NCBI GenBank assembly: GCA_023634235.1
Contig: JAMKCF010000018.1
Location: forward strand, 8,444,768 to 8,508,767
Source of the DNA: Pisaster brevispinus
Lineage: Eukaryota; Echinodermata; Asteroidea; Forcipulatida; Asteriidae
DNA length: 64,000 bases
Direction: 5' to 3'
Part shown: one piece after another, positions 35,785 through 47,560 of the stretch
How the letters are laid out: the number at the start of each line of letters is the position of its first letter
Position numbering within the stretch: position 1 is the stretch's first letter
Translations under genes and position numbers: made by a program
The notes under the pieces: model-generated
The model's input: only the letters and a program-made list of their open reading frames with translations
Told to the model about the DNA's origin: nothing
Databases searched by the model: none

Positions 35785-36090
35785 AAGGAGAACATTGTTC
35801 CAATCAGGGTAAAAGTATTCCCCAATTGGGATAGTTTAGATAACAATTTGTCAGCAATGTGGCATGAGAGTTGTACATACTTTGGACGATAATATCCTCA
35901 TTGGGAGCAATACAATCCCAATCGATGTAAAAGTATACCCCTGTTGGGATAGTTTAGGTGACAAATTGGTGTAATGTATGGTGTAATGTGTGGTCATCCG
36001 AAAGTTGTCCCAATTGAGGACTGCTGATTTCCTCAATGAGAGAATACAGATCCAATCAAGGTAAGAGTATACCCCAATTAGTATGTGACA
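35785..36090 (+). repeat. Degenerate tandem repeat, three units of about 120 bp
   Basis: CCAATCAGGGTAAAAGTATT, CCAATCGATGTAAAAGTATA and CCAATCAAGGTAAGAGTATA occur at about 35799, 35918 and 36052, followed by CCCC(A/T)(A/G)TTGGGATAGTTTAG in the first two. Confidence 0.7.
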
Positions 36091-37355
36091 AGGATCTTGT
36101 GACCATTCAGCAGGGCACAGCTGTTCTACACCTAAAAAAATGCTAGCCTTCAATGACATCATTGTTGCTACAGCAACAAACGGCTCGATGATGAGTATCA
36201 AATAAATGTTCACTATTCACTGTGATACAATAGTGTAGTACTACAGTATGGTGAACATGCCCAACATTCATGTAAAATACCACATACCCATGTGTTATAC
36301 AATTACAGACTGTATTGTCAGGTCCTATAACAAGCTAAGCCATTGGACACATTTTGATACAAATTGTACAAGTGGATGCACAGCATTCAACTAATAGAGA
36401 GGTTTCGCAAATCTACGGATAATGTACACTGTACATACGGAGACATACGGAGACATACGGAAACACTTTGTGTGTTCCTGTACATGTACATGTACCATGT
36501 GAAAATGGCGTCTATATGTTTTGCATGATGCACATTAACAACCTATTATACAGGCCTACTGGTATAATTGTCCTTATAGCCTAATTGTATAAATGATTTG
36601 GGAAACGAAGGATACAAATACTATCTTCGTCATTTTGAGTGCAATTCATTCTCTGTGTGCCACCATGAAAAGCTACATGTAGCATGACACACTATAACTC
36701 CTGACAAAAACTGACGCATTATATCCAACGTGAATTGTTACAGATTAAACATGTCATACCCGTAGACTTCTCTTACAATGATTACAGACATCGACATCAT
36801 ACAAGTTTACTTGTTCTATATGTACCACGGTAATAGATTGTGAATTTTATTGGTCGAGAACCAATCATGTGATGTGCTGCAAAGATGCATTCATGGCTCA
36901 GGGAAACAAGAGCAATGTACCCCATGTCCACCGCTGGTCATTTCCATCGACTTGTACAATATTAAAAACAGCCATGAGGTTGTAATTACGCTGGTACTGG
37001 GTAAATTGATTTACTCCTGTGCGATGTGCTGTAGGGAACAGCAAAGGAAACTATCAATGATCACCATTGTTGTTTACAATTCATTTGCCAACTTCGTCTG
37101 CTTTTTTAACGGTGCCAATTTCGTCATAATAGTGTTGGAAGATGACATAAACAGATTGCATCCAAAGAAAAGGTTTCTCTTCTGTTTCAAAGGCGAGATC
37201 AGAAATTTGATCTTTGACTTAAGTTTATTCAATTAAATTAGGTAATTTCTGTTAAGTGTTTGAATATGTTCAACTATAAACAATTAATAAAGAAATATTC
37301 ACTGCTTCCCCTCCTGCAATGTATTACCATGGTAACAGAACAATGCACATTGTGA
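36091..37355. other. Unassigned stretch
   Basis: The only simple repeat is (GGAGACATAC)n at 36438-36465. A 128-codon plus-strand frame at 36850-37236 has no splice context, domain or codon evidence and is left unannotated. Confidence 0.45.
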
Positions 37356-37360
37356 TGGTG

Positions 37361-37444
37361 AGGTCCATGGGTTTTGTACACCCTTGGGGGCAAATGGCAC
37401 CCTCGGCTTCTTTTTGCCTCCTCCTTTGTGCAAAACACCATGGA
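37361..37444. repeat. Imperfect palindrome, about 84 bp
   Basis: GGTCCATGGGTTTTG pairs with CAAAACACCATGGACC around a 50-bp loop. It looks like a small hairpin MITE. Confidence 0.6.
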
Positions 37445-37681
37445 CCCAATCACAGCATGCAACAAATGTGTCGTTCACTGTGCATACATAGAATGTACCT
37501 TGCCTGCCAGGAAATGTCCCGGAAAACAATGTACTACAAAAAATACTACAGGTTACTCTATTTGTAAACAATGACAACTGTGACTCCCTACTCTTTCCAA
37601 GATTTCTATGAAATTTGTCAATTTTTCAATGGACACTTATGAATAGTGCTCATAAATGTTACTTACTGGTGTGTTTTTTCA

Positions 37682-38057
37682 GGGCTTGAGTGAAAGTCCC
37701 AAAAGACCACAGGGCTTGTACATGTGTAGCTCCAAAATGTTTTAAAACTGGATCTAAATTATAAAATAAAACCCAAAGATTTGAAATGAGAAAAAAAAAA
37801 CCCTACTGGTACACAGTTTAACATACGTACTGTTTTAATTTGAACAAGCACAAAAAAAAGATTGATCTCATTATTATTTGTAATATGGGTACATGTAGGT
37901 GTCCTTCAATACTAATCAGAATTGAAAGATATAACTATCAAAATAAAAGTCAACACTTGAACAAAAACACAAGATCGCTGGACTTGTCCAGTCATGAGTT
38001 TACCGCAAAAATCACTTGCCTCGGGCCTGTGGTCCAGTATTGATTTCAAGCCCTTCA
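37682..38057 (+). mobile_element. Dispersed repeat D, near-complete copy
   Basis: It starts CAGGGCTTGAGTGAAAGTCC and ends TATTGATTTCAAGCCCTTC, so the ends are inverted (GGGCTTGA/TCAAGCCC). Internal phrases ACCACAGGGCTTGTACAT and GCCTCGGGCCTGTGGTCCAG match the family. Confidence 0.7.
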
Positions 38058-38509
38058 TTTAAATGTACATCAAATGTAAACAAAAAACAATCCAGCAGGA
38101 AAAAAGTCAAACGACAATAGTGGTTTTTGTTACAAGTTTGTTTGTTCGTTTGTTTGTCCACGACAGTTCATATTCTAGGGCACACACTATGTGTACAATG
38201 CTTACATTCCGTACCTGCTTACATTTTGTATGTGTGATGTATTGCTGGAACCTGCACAATGTCCACATGTTATTTTCCCACATGTGTTCACGTATCATCA
38301 ATAACACTTATGGTGCCCTGGTGGGGGTTATCTTTTGTTATTAAAGAAAATGATTACAGAATTTAAATATACCATGTGAGCTACAAACAACTTCCACAAA
38401 TAATTAAAGGGGCATGTTCTACAGGTAGGCCTACATGTTTCTGTACAAACCAAGAGGTTTGATTAGATTGGATTTGCATCATGAAATGGAATAGTCAAGA
38501 GTTCCTGTG

Positions 38510-38592
38510 GATTTTTTCACAGAACTTGGGAAAGTACTGAGTATACACTACAGTGATTACTACACATCAGTGTAAGGGAGGGTAAAACCAAA
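38510..38592 (+). repeat. SINE-B tail fragment
   Basis: TTTTTCACAGAACTTGGGAA, AGTACTGAGTATACA and CACATCAGTGTAAGGGAGGG match the SINE-B tail. Confidence 0.7.
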
Positions 38593-39479
38593 TTGTATCA
38601 AGATTTCCTCTCTTTAACTTTTCTGAACAATGTCTAAACGAAATGCATTCAATATTTTTTTAAGGATCTTTAAGAAATACAAAATAGACCAGAAAAATCA
38701 ACCATGATCACACACTCTAAAAATTCTATACAAAAACTTCTTTACAATGTGGACGACTCTAATGTAGACACCAACCATGTCTTCCGTGACACGACCTTGC
38801 CTCAATTGGCTATCAGGCGGAGAACGGTTATTTCGGTAATGAAGCTGCAAAGCATCTGAAGAGTCCATCCGATAATTATCCATATTGGACTCCTACATTA
38901 AATTTTGGAGCATCGCAGCAGAATACATGGCACGGTGACACGTGTTCCATCGAACAAATGACAAAGATCAGCGCGTGCCGAATCTAATTATTTTAATTCT
39001 GAAAAAAGGAAGCTGTTGAAAACTGGTTACTAACCAAAATGACCAATGGTATAAATGCATATTTTAATGGCCTCATGCTTTTATTGTATTATATTTTATT
39101 TCTAAATGAGATCAGGTTGCTTCATATTAAAGGAAAAGAACGGTAATTGCCAGGGAAACATTTTGATTGACTTAAATCTGAAAACTTCCTCTCACTGTTT
39201 ATAAAAAGTCTATAGAGTCCAGCAGGGAAATATTTCCGTCTGAAATATGTACAGCCAAAATAAAATAAAAGCATACTTGGAGACCCCAAAACTACCATTG
39301 CCTTAATTTAATTGCTATTGTCAAAATCAGAACAGAATAAGACACAAAATCTCTGATAAAATGAGCTATTTTGCACTGCATTGCTTAGAAGGGGACTGTG
39401 ATAAAATTTGATGAGCTTTCTCAGTTGGTTGATGATGGTTATGGTGTGTTGGTTAAAAACTAAAGGATTGGAATTAAGT

Positions 39480-39600
39480 TCTGTAAGGGTTTTCGGTAAC
39501 ACCACAGACATGAAATCTCTCTGTGAGTTGTGGTGGTTTTGAAAAGAACCCGTTAAATGTAACTCGACGTTTCGATCAGTATGCTCTCATTGCCTTCAGG
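39480..39600 (+). repeat. Dispersed repeat F, also at 46979-47045
   Basis: GGTAACACCACAGACATGAA, GAAATCTCTCTGTGAGT and GTTTTGAAAAGAACCCGTT are echoed at 46990 (GGTAACACCATGTGAAAATC, TTTGAAAAGAACCGG). CTCGACGTTTCGATCAG follows only here. Confidence 0.5.
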
Positions 39601-39839
39601 ATATTAATTTCCTCTCCCACAAACCAATGATACTGTCTCTTTAAATACTATCAAAATCTTATCAGAAATAACAAAATGGAAACGTTAACAAAATTATGAA
39701 TATAATGAGATTAAAATTTACAGTCGATTTGAAACAATGAGTTTTAAGCTTTTAAGTAGGGATAAAATAGTGTAAGTAATAATAGTAGTCTCTGCACTAA
39801 GTTTACACAGCCAGATTCTCTCAAATCCAATGAGCATGC

Positions 39840-40400
39840 GTTGTGAAATTCTGTTGAACTGAGGACTGCAACAAAAAACTCAATGCTTTACATTGGATCA
39901 GGCATACATTGACCGCCACTGGATGTTGAGTACTGTATGGTGTGGTGTTTGACTGAGGACTGCAAAGTTTACTAGTAACCTAAGTACATGTATACCCCCC
40001 ATAATCAGAGTCCAACATTTTCAGGTGTTGAGTGTATGGTATTAGAATGAGGACTGCACTAGTAAACTACCACCATAATCAGAGTCCAAAAGTTTTGGGT
40101 GTTGAGCGTATGGTGTTGGACTGAGCTGTACTAGAAAACTAGTTGAAATGCTTCACATTGGACTATGGCTTGCATTGGACCAGGCATATCGCTATAATCA
40201 AGAGTCCAACAGGTTTGAAAGCTAGAAATGTGTAAGATGTTCTGTTGGACTGAGGACTGCACTAGTTTAGACCAGGCAGACCACCGTAGTCAAGAGTCCA
40301 ACAGTTTTGGGTGTTCAGTTAACTGTATGGTGTTGGATTGAAGACTGCACTTAATAAACTGACCATGTTTTACATGGAATCAGGCATTATCAGTGTTGGA
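39840..40400 (+). repeat. Degenerate tandem repeat, about 100-130 bp units
   Basis: Phrases GGTGTTGGACTGAGGACTGC, CATAATCAGAGTCCAACA and GTTTTGGGTGTTGAG recur four to five times with insertions and deletions. No coding role is visible. Confidence 0.65.
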
Positions 40401-40629
40401 TATTATTAGAAGGAAAGATCCTGATGAAATTAACTTGGAGAGTACACACACGTAAGGGCCTACAACTAAACTGGTTCAGGTCCTAATTTTATAAAGACTG
40501 TATGCACACACAAAACGCAAACAAGAAATTGATAAGCAGAAACAGGTTACCAACCAAAACATCATTAATAATAATACTAACAATAAAATTAATAATAAAA
40601 TATTTATAGAGCGCCTCATTGCAAGGGCC

Positions 40630-41155
40630 TCAAGGCCAGTGGCGTAACTAATTGATGTCCTTGACCCCCCCCCCCATTAGAATTCTGGACATTTTGGATT
40701 GGAAATTTCCAGAGTTTTAATGTGATAATTAGATATTTCTTAAATCACTTTTCTGGAAGGTACAAGTAGAAAAAATTGTGCTGTTTAAGTTCCCTCATAC
40801 AACGTGTACATGTGGCTCTTTGGCAGCGACGTAGCCAGGACTTTTTCGTTGGGGGGGGGGGGGGGCCAGGGGGAATTTTCAAGGGGAGTGGGGGTGTTGT
40901 GATTTTTTTTGGGAGAATGGGGCGCTGCAGGGGGGCACTATCCTCTTATGGCATTTTGTGGTTGCAGTGAATAGCGATCCCGATTGCGATAGTTCACTAC
41001 ATTTTGAATTTATACAAACACGCATTTTCTTCTCTTTTTTTCCCTCTCTTCTTTTTCTTTGTTATTGTGAGCACTTATCGCGATTTTTTTTGTAGGGAGG
41101 GGGCACTGGAAATTTGTAATGGGGCATGTGCCCCCCCATGGCTATGCCGCTGTTC
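40630..41155. repeat. G-run-bounded dispersed repeat
   Basis: AGCGACGTAGCCAGGACTTT followed by G(13), and the inverse CCCCCCCATGGCTATGCCGC, bound an AT-rich interior. CCAGTGGCGTAACTAATTGA with C(11) precedes. Such GTAGCCAGG-plus-poly-G ends are common in invertebrate MITEs (memory-based). Confidence 0.4.
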
Positions 41156-41369
41156 TTTGGAGTTAAACCTCTTCAATAAAACCTTAATTGTTACCAAAAC
41201 ATTGATTAATTGACACAATAATTAAATCAAACTTACTCATCATTTAATGAGACGAATGCCCACTTACCAATTAGTGTAATTAAGACATTTAATGCATTTT
41301 TTTTATTGAGATTAACAAGGGAATATTGTCATGAATATCATTTATACATTAAACTCTACCCTAATTCAG

Positions 41370-41742
41370 GGCTCGAATTTGACACTGGACCACAGGCCCG
41401 AGGCCAGTGATTTTAGCCTTGGGCCAGTAAACTCATGACTTGACAAGTCCGGCGGTCTTGTTTTTCAATTTAATAATAGCCACTGTGTAGTATCTTTATG
41501 AGGAAGAAAAGATGTTCAAATGTTGACCTTGAGTCTGGTATTTATACAATTCCATTGAGTAACAAAATATACTAACCCAATAGACAAATGAAAAAAAATC
41601 TGCAATTTACTTGTCAAACTGAGCAGAAAGCTCTTTCTCATAAAGATTCTGGTCTTGTGAAAAAAATTCTGGTCCGGTAAACATTTTGAGCTACAAGCCC
41701 TGCGGTCTTGCGAAATTTTATCCCAAATTCAAGCCCTGTAAT
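41370..41742 (-). mobile_element. Repeat D, complete MITE-like copy (373 bp)
   Basis: Ends are CAGGGCTCGAATTTGACACT and CCCAAATTCAAGCCCTG. CAGGG...CCCTG termini resemble hAT MITEs, but no clean 8-bp duplication is visible. Confidence 0.65.
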
Positions 41743-42199
41743 TACTGCGTATGCATGCGCGCTAGCCATTACATCACAATATAATAACGACGGCGCCTAT
41801 TGTGATGTGACGTCCAGCATGCGTATCATACACGTATGCAGGAACTGGGTTAAAGTTCTTTTCCATGTACAGCCATTGGCCCATGCGAAGATAATGGGGA
41901 CATTACCCCTCTAAGCAGCAATTCAGGATGAGTTGAGTTAAGGATGTTTTAAGGGAAGAGGAGGCCTACATGTGGGTACACAAAACTATAAAATATGGAA
42001 AACATGCCAAATGTTTATTGCATGTTACTGTACATGTACTTTGTGCATATTGTTCAGGATGCAACACATTTTGTATGTTCATCGTTTTAAAACAGAATCA
42101 TCTGTCCAAATTCACCATTAAAAACTTTTCAGCAAAAATCGAGCCATGCAACTTTATCATTTGCATCTCCTGTCATAATGTTTGTCACAAATGCGAACA

Positions 42200-42870
42200 A
42201 TAACATACATCATCCAAAGCAGCAGTCCACCAACTTTGGGGGCAGGCGACCCAACAAAAATTTCAGGCAGTCGACTGCGACCCACTCACCGCTTGCCCGA
42301 CCAAATGAACGAACCCCCTGCTGCAAAGGAAATGTCACAAAAGCAGACTAATCTTCACAGAAGTAAATTATTTATTGAAGTTAGTAGTTTTTGCTGCTGA
42401 TAATAAAAGTTAAAGAACAATACCATGTTTTTGATACTATTTTTATGTCTACTGATCACCATTAGCCTATGTATGATATGAGTGTCATCGAAACCCATAA
42501 ATTGTAGATTGCGATACGGAATCATGAGTTCCTACAACTTTTCCATGGTACAATTGCTTTATTTATAAACTCCAATATTCGTAATAATTTCAGGCACTCG
42601 ACTGTGACCCACCCACCTCCTGCCGATCGAACGAACCTCCTGCTGCAGAGTTAATTTCATGAAAACAGGCTAATCTCAATAGGAGTAAATTATTTAATGA
42701 AGTTTGTTTTTATTGTATATTGAGTAATTATAATAACAATATTTGGGGTTGAACAAAGAAAAGTGCCGCGCTGTACCAACTGAGCTATCTAGCTCTGTGA
42801 TATTAACAAGTTAAAGAAAATACCATGTTCTTGAATCTTGATGATATTTTGTGTGTCTAGCGATCAGCGT
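42200..42870 (+). repeat. Tandem duplication of about 390 bp, second copy split by SINE-A
   Basis: Copy 1 (about 42255-42480) and copy 2 (about 42590-42860) share TTTCAGGCA, CTCGACTG(T)GACCCA, GAACGAAC(C)CCCTGCTGC, AGTAAATTATTTA(A)TGAAGTT and AATACCATGTT(C/T)TTGA. In copy 2 a 5'-truncated minus-strand SINE-A (42745-42815; box A TAGCTCAGTTGG) separates TTTTTATTG from AACAAGTTAAAG. Confidence 0.75.
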
Positions 42871-43168
42871 TAATTAGCTCGTTCGAGTGTCGTTCTTGTT
42901 GAAAGTCGTTTAATCAACAATTAGCCTATGACAAAGTCTGAATTTATCATGACCCGTACATTTGTTTGTGATACATTGATCCCTAAAGTTTGTAAACTTA
43001 AATCCATACCATAGAATTTTATTATATATTTTTTGTAAACACTATTTTCAATTCCTTAAATTATATATAAATGTACAGGAATAGATGCTGAACCGGATTG
43101 CCACTTTTTCACTCATTAAAAATGAGTGGTCGAATGGGAAATTCTTTCCGCATTTACTCCATTATTTG

Positions 43169-43616
43169 GGGTCCTACTACTTGCCGTCAAATCGCTTTGT
43201 GCCGTCAACTCGCCGTCAACTCACCTAAAACATGTTCTAATCCATTATAAGTGGCATGGAACCTTTAATACTGGTCAAAACGATATTTGATGTAACAGAA
43301 TAAGGTTGAAGACGTCTGAAATGTGCCATTTCAAGTGCACACCCATACCATGAATGGTACAGTCCAAGCTCCGTGAAAAGGAAAGATTGCCATGATTGCG
43401 GCCACTCGAACGGCTAACGCTGCGTTTATACTATTTATCTATCAACATAAAATCGTTTTTGTAAATGAAATTGTACCGAAAACCATAAGAAATATGTAGT
43501 TTAGCCCAGACTTAACAAATCCATGCCCCATTTATAAATTTTTGATGTATATTTAATGAGTTGAGGGCACGAAAATGAGTTGACTGACGGCGAGTTGACG
43601 GCAAGTAGTAGGGCCG
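43169..43616. mobile_element. Long-TIR element, copy 1 (448 bp), 8-bp target duplication
   Basis: Ends GGGTCCTACTACTTGCCGTC and GACGGCAAGTAGTAGGGCCG. Flanks are ATTATTTG (43161-43168) and ATTGTTTG (43617-43624), an 8-bp duplication with one change. Subterminal GCCGTCAACTC words are repeated. No transposase frame is seen. The left arm is internally diverged compared with copy 2. Confidence 0.85.
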
Positions 43617-44094
43617 ATTGTTTGGGGTTTCACTTTATAATTGCCGTATCTGACCTCCACTTTTTAAAAGTTACTCCCTTGTGCAATTCACTTCTTTTGT
43701 GAACTTCATTTCGCGAAAAATTTCCATATCTCCCTGGGGATTCATAAAGTAGTTTTTTTTTAAGGATGTTGGATTTTATTTCCCTTTTTAAAATATTGCA
43801 TGGCCAGAACTATCGCGCAGTTGAGTCCAAAAGAACTAAAATGGCGTTTAGCGAGTAGTGTTGTCAAGATCATCGTAGACCCAGGTGGCTTAGAACTTGT
43901 CCATGATTTTGACACTTTTTAATAGTTCAAACTGCCTGTTCCTCTCTGTATTAATTCTGTCAACCTTTCTGGACAGGTACAGATATAATTTCCCTCAAAT
44001 TAAGGGAGATAAAGTGGCAGTCGGATAAGGCATTTTGGCCTTTGTTTCCCTCTAAAAAATCCTTTTGAAGTCTTGAGCAACTGGGAATAAATAT

Positions 44095-44130
44095 GTTAGT
44101 TCATGGAGGTAAAATACCTCCATGGTTAGT
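44095..44130. repeat. Short palindrome CATGGAGGTA...TACCTCCATG
   Basis: TTCATGGAGGTAAAATACCTCCATGG is a small hairpin. The same half-palindrome recurs at 46886-46910 (CATGGAGAATTTTACCTCCATGG), 50886-50912 inside a SINE-A copy, and 52643. Confidence 0.6.
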
Positions 44131-44148
44131 TATTTAACTTAATTTTAG

Positions 44149-44683
44149 CGGTCCTACTACTTGCCGTCAACTCGCCGACTTGCCGTCAACTCGCCGTCAA
44201 CTCATTTTCGTGCCGTCAACTCATTAAATATACATCAAAAATTATAAATGGGGCATGGAAGTGTTAAATCTGGGCTAAACTACATATTTCTTATGGTTTT
44301 CGGTACAATTTCATTTACAAAAACGATTTTGTGTTGATAAATAAATAGTATAAACGCTTAGCCGTTGGCCGCAATCTTTCCTTTTCACGGAGCTTGGACT
44401 GTACCATTCATGGTATGGGTGTGAAATGCAAGTATCAAGCTATGGATGGACATCAGAGGGCGCTATATTTGCTACGTTTATACTATTTATTTATCAACAC
44501 AAAATCATTTTTGTAAATGAAATTGTACCGAAAACCATAAGAAATATGTAGTTTAGCCCAGACTTAACACTTCCATGCCCCATTTATAATTTTTTGATGT
44601 ATATTTAATGAGTTGACGGCACGAAAATGAGTTGACGGCGAGTTGACGGCAAGTCGGTGAGTTGACGGCAAGTAGTAGGACCC
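44149..44683. mobile_element. Long-TIR element, copy 2 (535 bp), perfect 8-bp target duplication
   Basis: Perfect AATTTTAG duplication at 44141-44148 and 44684-44691. The arms extend about 220 bp each: CTTGCCGTCAACTCGCCG, CATTTTCGTGCCGTCAACTC, AAATATACATCAAAAATTAT, GGGGCATGGAAGTGTTAA and their inverses. The 8-bp duplication points to a hAT-type transposase in trans; the ends are not classic hAT CAG..., so the superfamily is open. Confidence 0.9.
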
Positions 44684-45352
44684 AATTTTAGAGGGAAACG
44701 GACTGGGCAAATTTTAACTAATTACTGCTTGTGGTTTTTTATTTGAATTATTGACCTTATTAGTTATTCATAAATAATAACCAACAGATAAGGGAAGTAT
44801 TTACATGTAGGTGGGGAAAATAGTGGTGGTCAGTTTCAGCAAATTTGCCGATTTCATAAAGCTATAATCTACAGTTTGTTCTGCTATAGAACAAAGGGTT
44901 CGTCTTGGTCAAGGGGGGCTTGTTGGGGCAGCGTTTGTGCATGGAGGAGTACACTTTAGAATATATCACCAGTGCATCACACGTGATGAGTCTTCGACCA
45001 TTCCATATTCAAACATTCAATGTTCTCTCCACGTTTTTAACACCTAAAATTTTTGGTCTGCACATTAATCTGTCATGTTTGCTGGTTTTTTATAACATAA
45101 ATAAAGGCTTAAAGTTTTACAGTGATTAAAAATTAATATTTAAGAAGCCCTTACCGACTCCTTTTTATGGACAAGGTCAAGTCAAGGCCGTGCCAAATCG
45201 TCCATGTATCACTGTATGTGTGCCGACTTTAAATACATCAGAATAATTTAGTTAATCAAGTTATTAATAATAATAATGCAGTATTGTTCGAAGTCCACTC
45301 TGCTGTGCATCCCTATGTTTTTTTAAACGGGGTACGAAATTATAAATATTAC

Positions 45353-45800
45353 CTGTTCCTGTTTACAAGTGGAATCAGCACGGCCTTCTCCCAAGCAGAT
45401 GGTGTGTTGGTGGTGGGTCACCCCCGGTAATTCCCAGAAAGTAAAACCGCAACAGAGCTCCTTCCGTTTGTTGCAGACTACTGTGGATGAACGTACGTAA
45501 ACATGCGACGAAACCGCATACCGTCTGCCACGCCAGCTAGCTCTGCTCTCTATATCTCGCTCAAACTCTCATTCACAAAATCTAACCCCGTGACGACAAA
45601 TACTGTTCACCACATTCATAAACTTCCGCGTGTGTAACAAGTAAATCCCAAATTGCGGGGTAGGCTAAACCAGCTCCCTAATTTAGATCTCCAAATAATT
45701 AATGACCTTTCATATTTTTGATGATTATTGAGTATCATTTGATGTTATTTTAATCTGGGAAACATATTTCAGAGGAGCTGTTTTGGGTGTGGATTAATAC
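45353..45800 (-). other. Probable leader exon, minus strand
   Basis: The minus strand reads ...AACAG|GTAATATTT, a usable donor at 45352. Upstream the block to about 45560-45800 is GC-richer, has only tiny ATG frames, and ends under an ETS/CRE promoter. It fits an untranslated first exon. Connection to exons at 19296-19213 and 5666-5473 is inferred. The exact transcription start is unknown. Confidence 0.4.
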
Positions 45801-45826
45801 ATAGACGGGTAGTCGGTCCTTTCTCT

Positions 45827-45846
45827 TCCGGAAGTAATGACGTCAC
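45827..45846. promoter_or_regulatory. Adjacent ETS and CRE sites
   Basis: TTCCGGAAGTAATGACGTCA combines a palindromic ETS core (CCGGAAGT) with a full CRE (TGACGTCA), a common pairing in housekeeping promoters. It would serve a minus-strand leader exon just below, and might act on both strands. Confidence 0.55.
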
Positions 45847-45899
45847 CATGTTTACTTGCGTATTGTTATTAAAGTGGGTCACCAACAGAGGGCGGTCTT

Positions 45900-45937
45900 T
45901 TATGTTTTGTTTTGTTTTGTTTTGTTTTGTTTGTTTT
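45900..45937. repeat. (GTTTT)n microsatellite
   Basis: Six GTTTT units, the last imperfect. Confidence 0.9.
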
Positions 45938-45939
45938 AC

Positions 45940-47380
45940 CGTCGAACACTTTTGTTTTTTATGGTTGGGGGCGTTGATAGGGAAGGGTAGTGGTAAAAGC
46001 AGTGTTGACGAAAGAAAATTAATAGTCTGTAACTGTAACCTTACACGTAGATTTCATAGCCTACCGAATTGAAATAATTGGCTTTTGGGAAAATATACTG
46101 GTTGTTATTATTCCTTACTGTCGCCAAAGTAAAAACAAAACAACCAAAATGTAAGAGTAATGTTGGAGATTTTTTTTCCTTTCAAAACGGATATTTTATA
46201 TTATTTACTTAGTTTAAGGAACAGTGTGACATTTGAGAATTTGTGCATTCCATAAATTTATGTTCATACATTGAACTACAAAACAACAGAGAACGATTGT
46301 TAGTAAAGGGAAAAATTAAAGCAGTACCCCCTCCCCCGCTCAGTCAAAAAAGAAAAAGAAAAAAAGCTTTTTGTTTCAATTATAGTCTTAAAGAGTAAAC
46401 TTTAACTCCTCCTCTGGGTTTCCAGTGCCGTGATTTCATTTTTGTTATCCAGACCGGTTAGGTAATAAATTTTCTTAACCATTTCATTTGTTGTTAAATG
46501 CTTATAATGTTTGATTTGCTAATAATTGATAGAATTGTTATTGTCAGCCATAGACACTGTGATTTAGTAACATTTCAACACAAAACGGTGAGACAAATGC
46601 TTCTCATCACTCTCTTTGTATCTCACATGGAACTTTTGAATGAATTGGGGAAACATTTGAATTTGAATGCGTGTTAATGAAACTGGATTAGAGTGGCGGT
46701 CAATTTCCCCTTTTCTTTATAGGCTAGCGGTTACAAATCTTATTCTAGTGCAATTTTTATTATTTTCTGTCTAATGTCTGGTGGTGTTTCTTTTCTAATT
46801 GCATTGGAATACAACTGGACAGTTATTAAGCTAACTTTTTTATGAAACTTTAGACGGTGTCATTGTCCTGTCTTTGGAATGTATACCCATGGAGAATTTT
46901 ACCTCCATGGTATACCATTATTGTGTAATCTGCTGTTTCTTTTTTTTAAAAGTAGGATTTGAAACTTTGCATGGTGGAAGTAACTAAGTGAGGTTTGCGG
47001 TAACACCATGTGAAAATCTCTTTTGAGTAGTGTAGTTTGAAAAGAACCGGTATTTTATTTTATTTTTATTTTTTTATATATATATTTTTTACTTATCTCT
47101 TGCCTTTTGTATTACTTATTTTGTAATGTTATTGTAATGTCTTTACCTGTAATGAAATGAAATGAAATGAAATGAGGCCCGAGGTCGCGAACGTCTGTAC
47201 ATTACGAGCCTCATAAAACTACCAAAAAAACCCAACAATACTGTTCTAGCACTCTCATGCATCCACTGTACACACAGACCACAGACAATTATTTCAGTCT
47301 TGGTTCAGAACTTTTGGATGCCCGTTGATGACATGCTACACGAAGCTCGTGTATCGAGTACTGTTGCTTTGCGCCTGCTG
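45940..47380. other. Intergenic stretch between divergent gene starts
   Basis: No element is recognised apart from the CATGGAG/CTCCATG hairpin near 46890, repeat F at 46979-47045 and (GAAAT)n at 47153-47176. Confidence 0.5.
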
Positions 47381-47560
47381 ACTGTCACGTAAAAAGGCTC
47401 TTACAGATGTACAGACTGCCTGCCCCTGGACTGCCCTGGCGGAGCTCGTCATTGTGGACCATGGAGGTAGGCTTAACCACAGAGTGACCTACAGTAGCCC
47501 ACATTACCCACAGCCATCTGCTATTGATGGTCTTGAGACTTGATCTTGTCACAGATAACA

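Noticed and set aside
36850..37236. 128-codon plus-strand frame
   Set aside because: No domain, promoter or splice context; composition (many C, F, N runs) fits a chance frame in AT-rich DNA.
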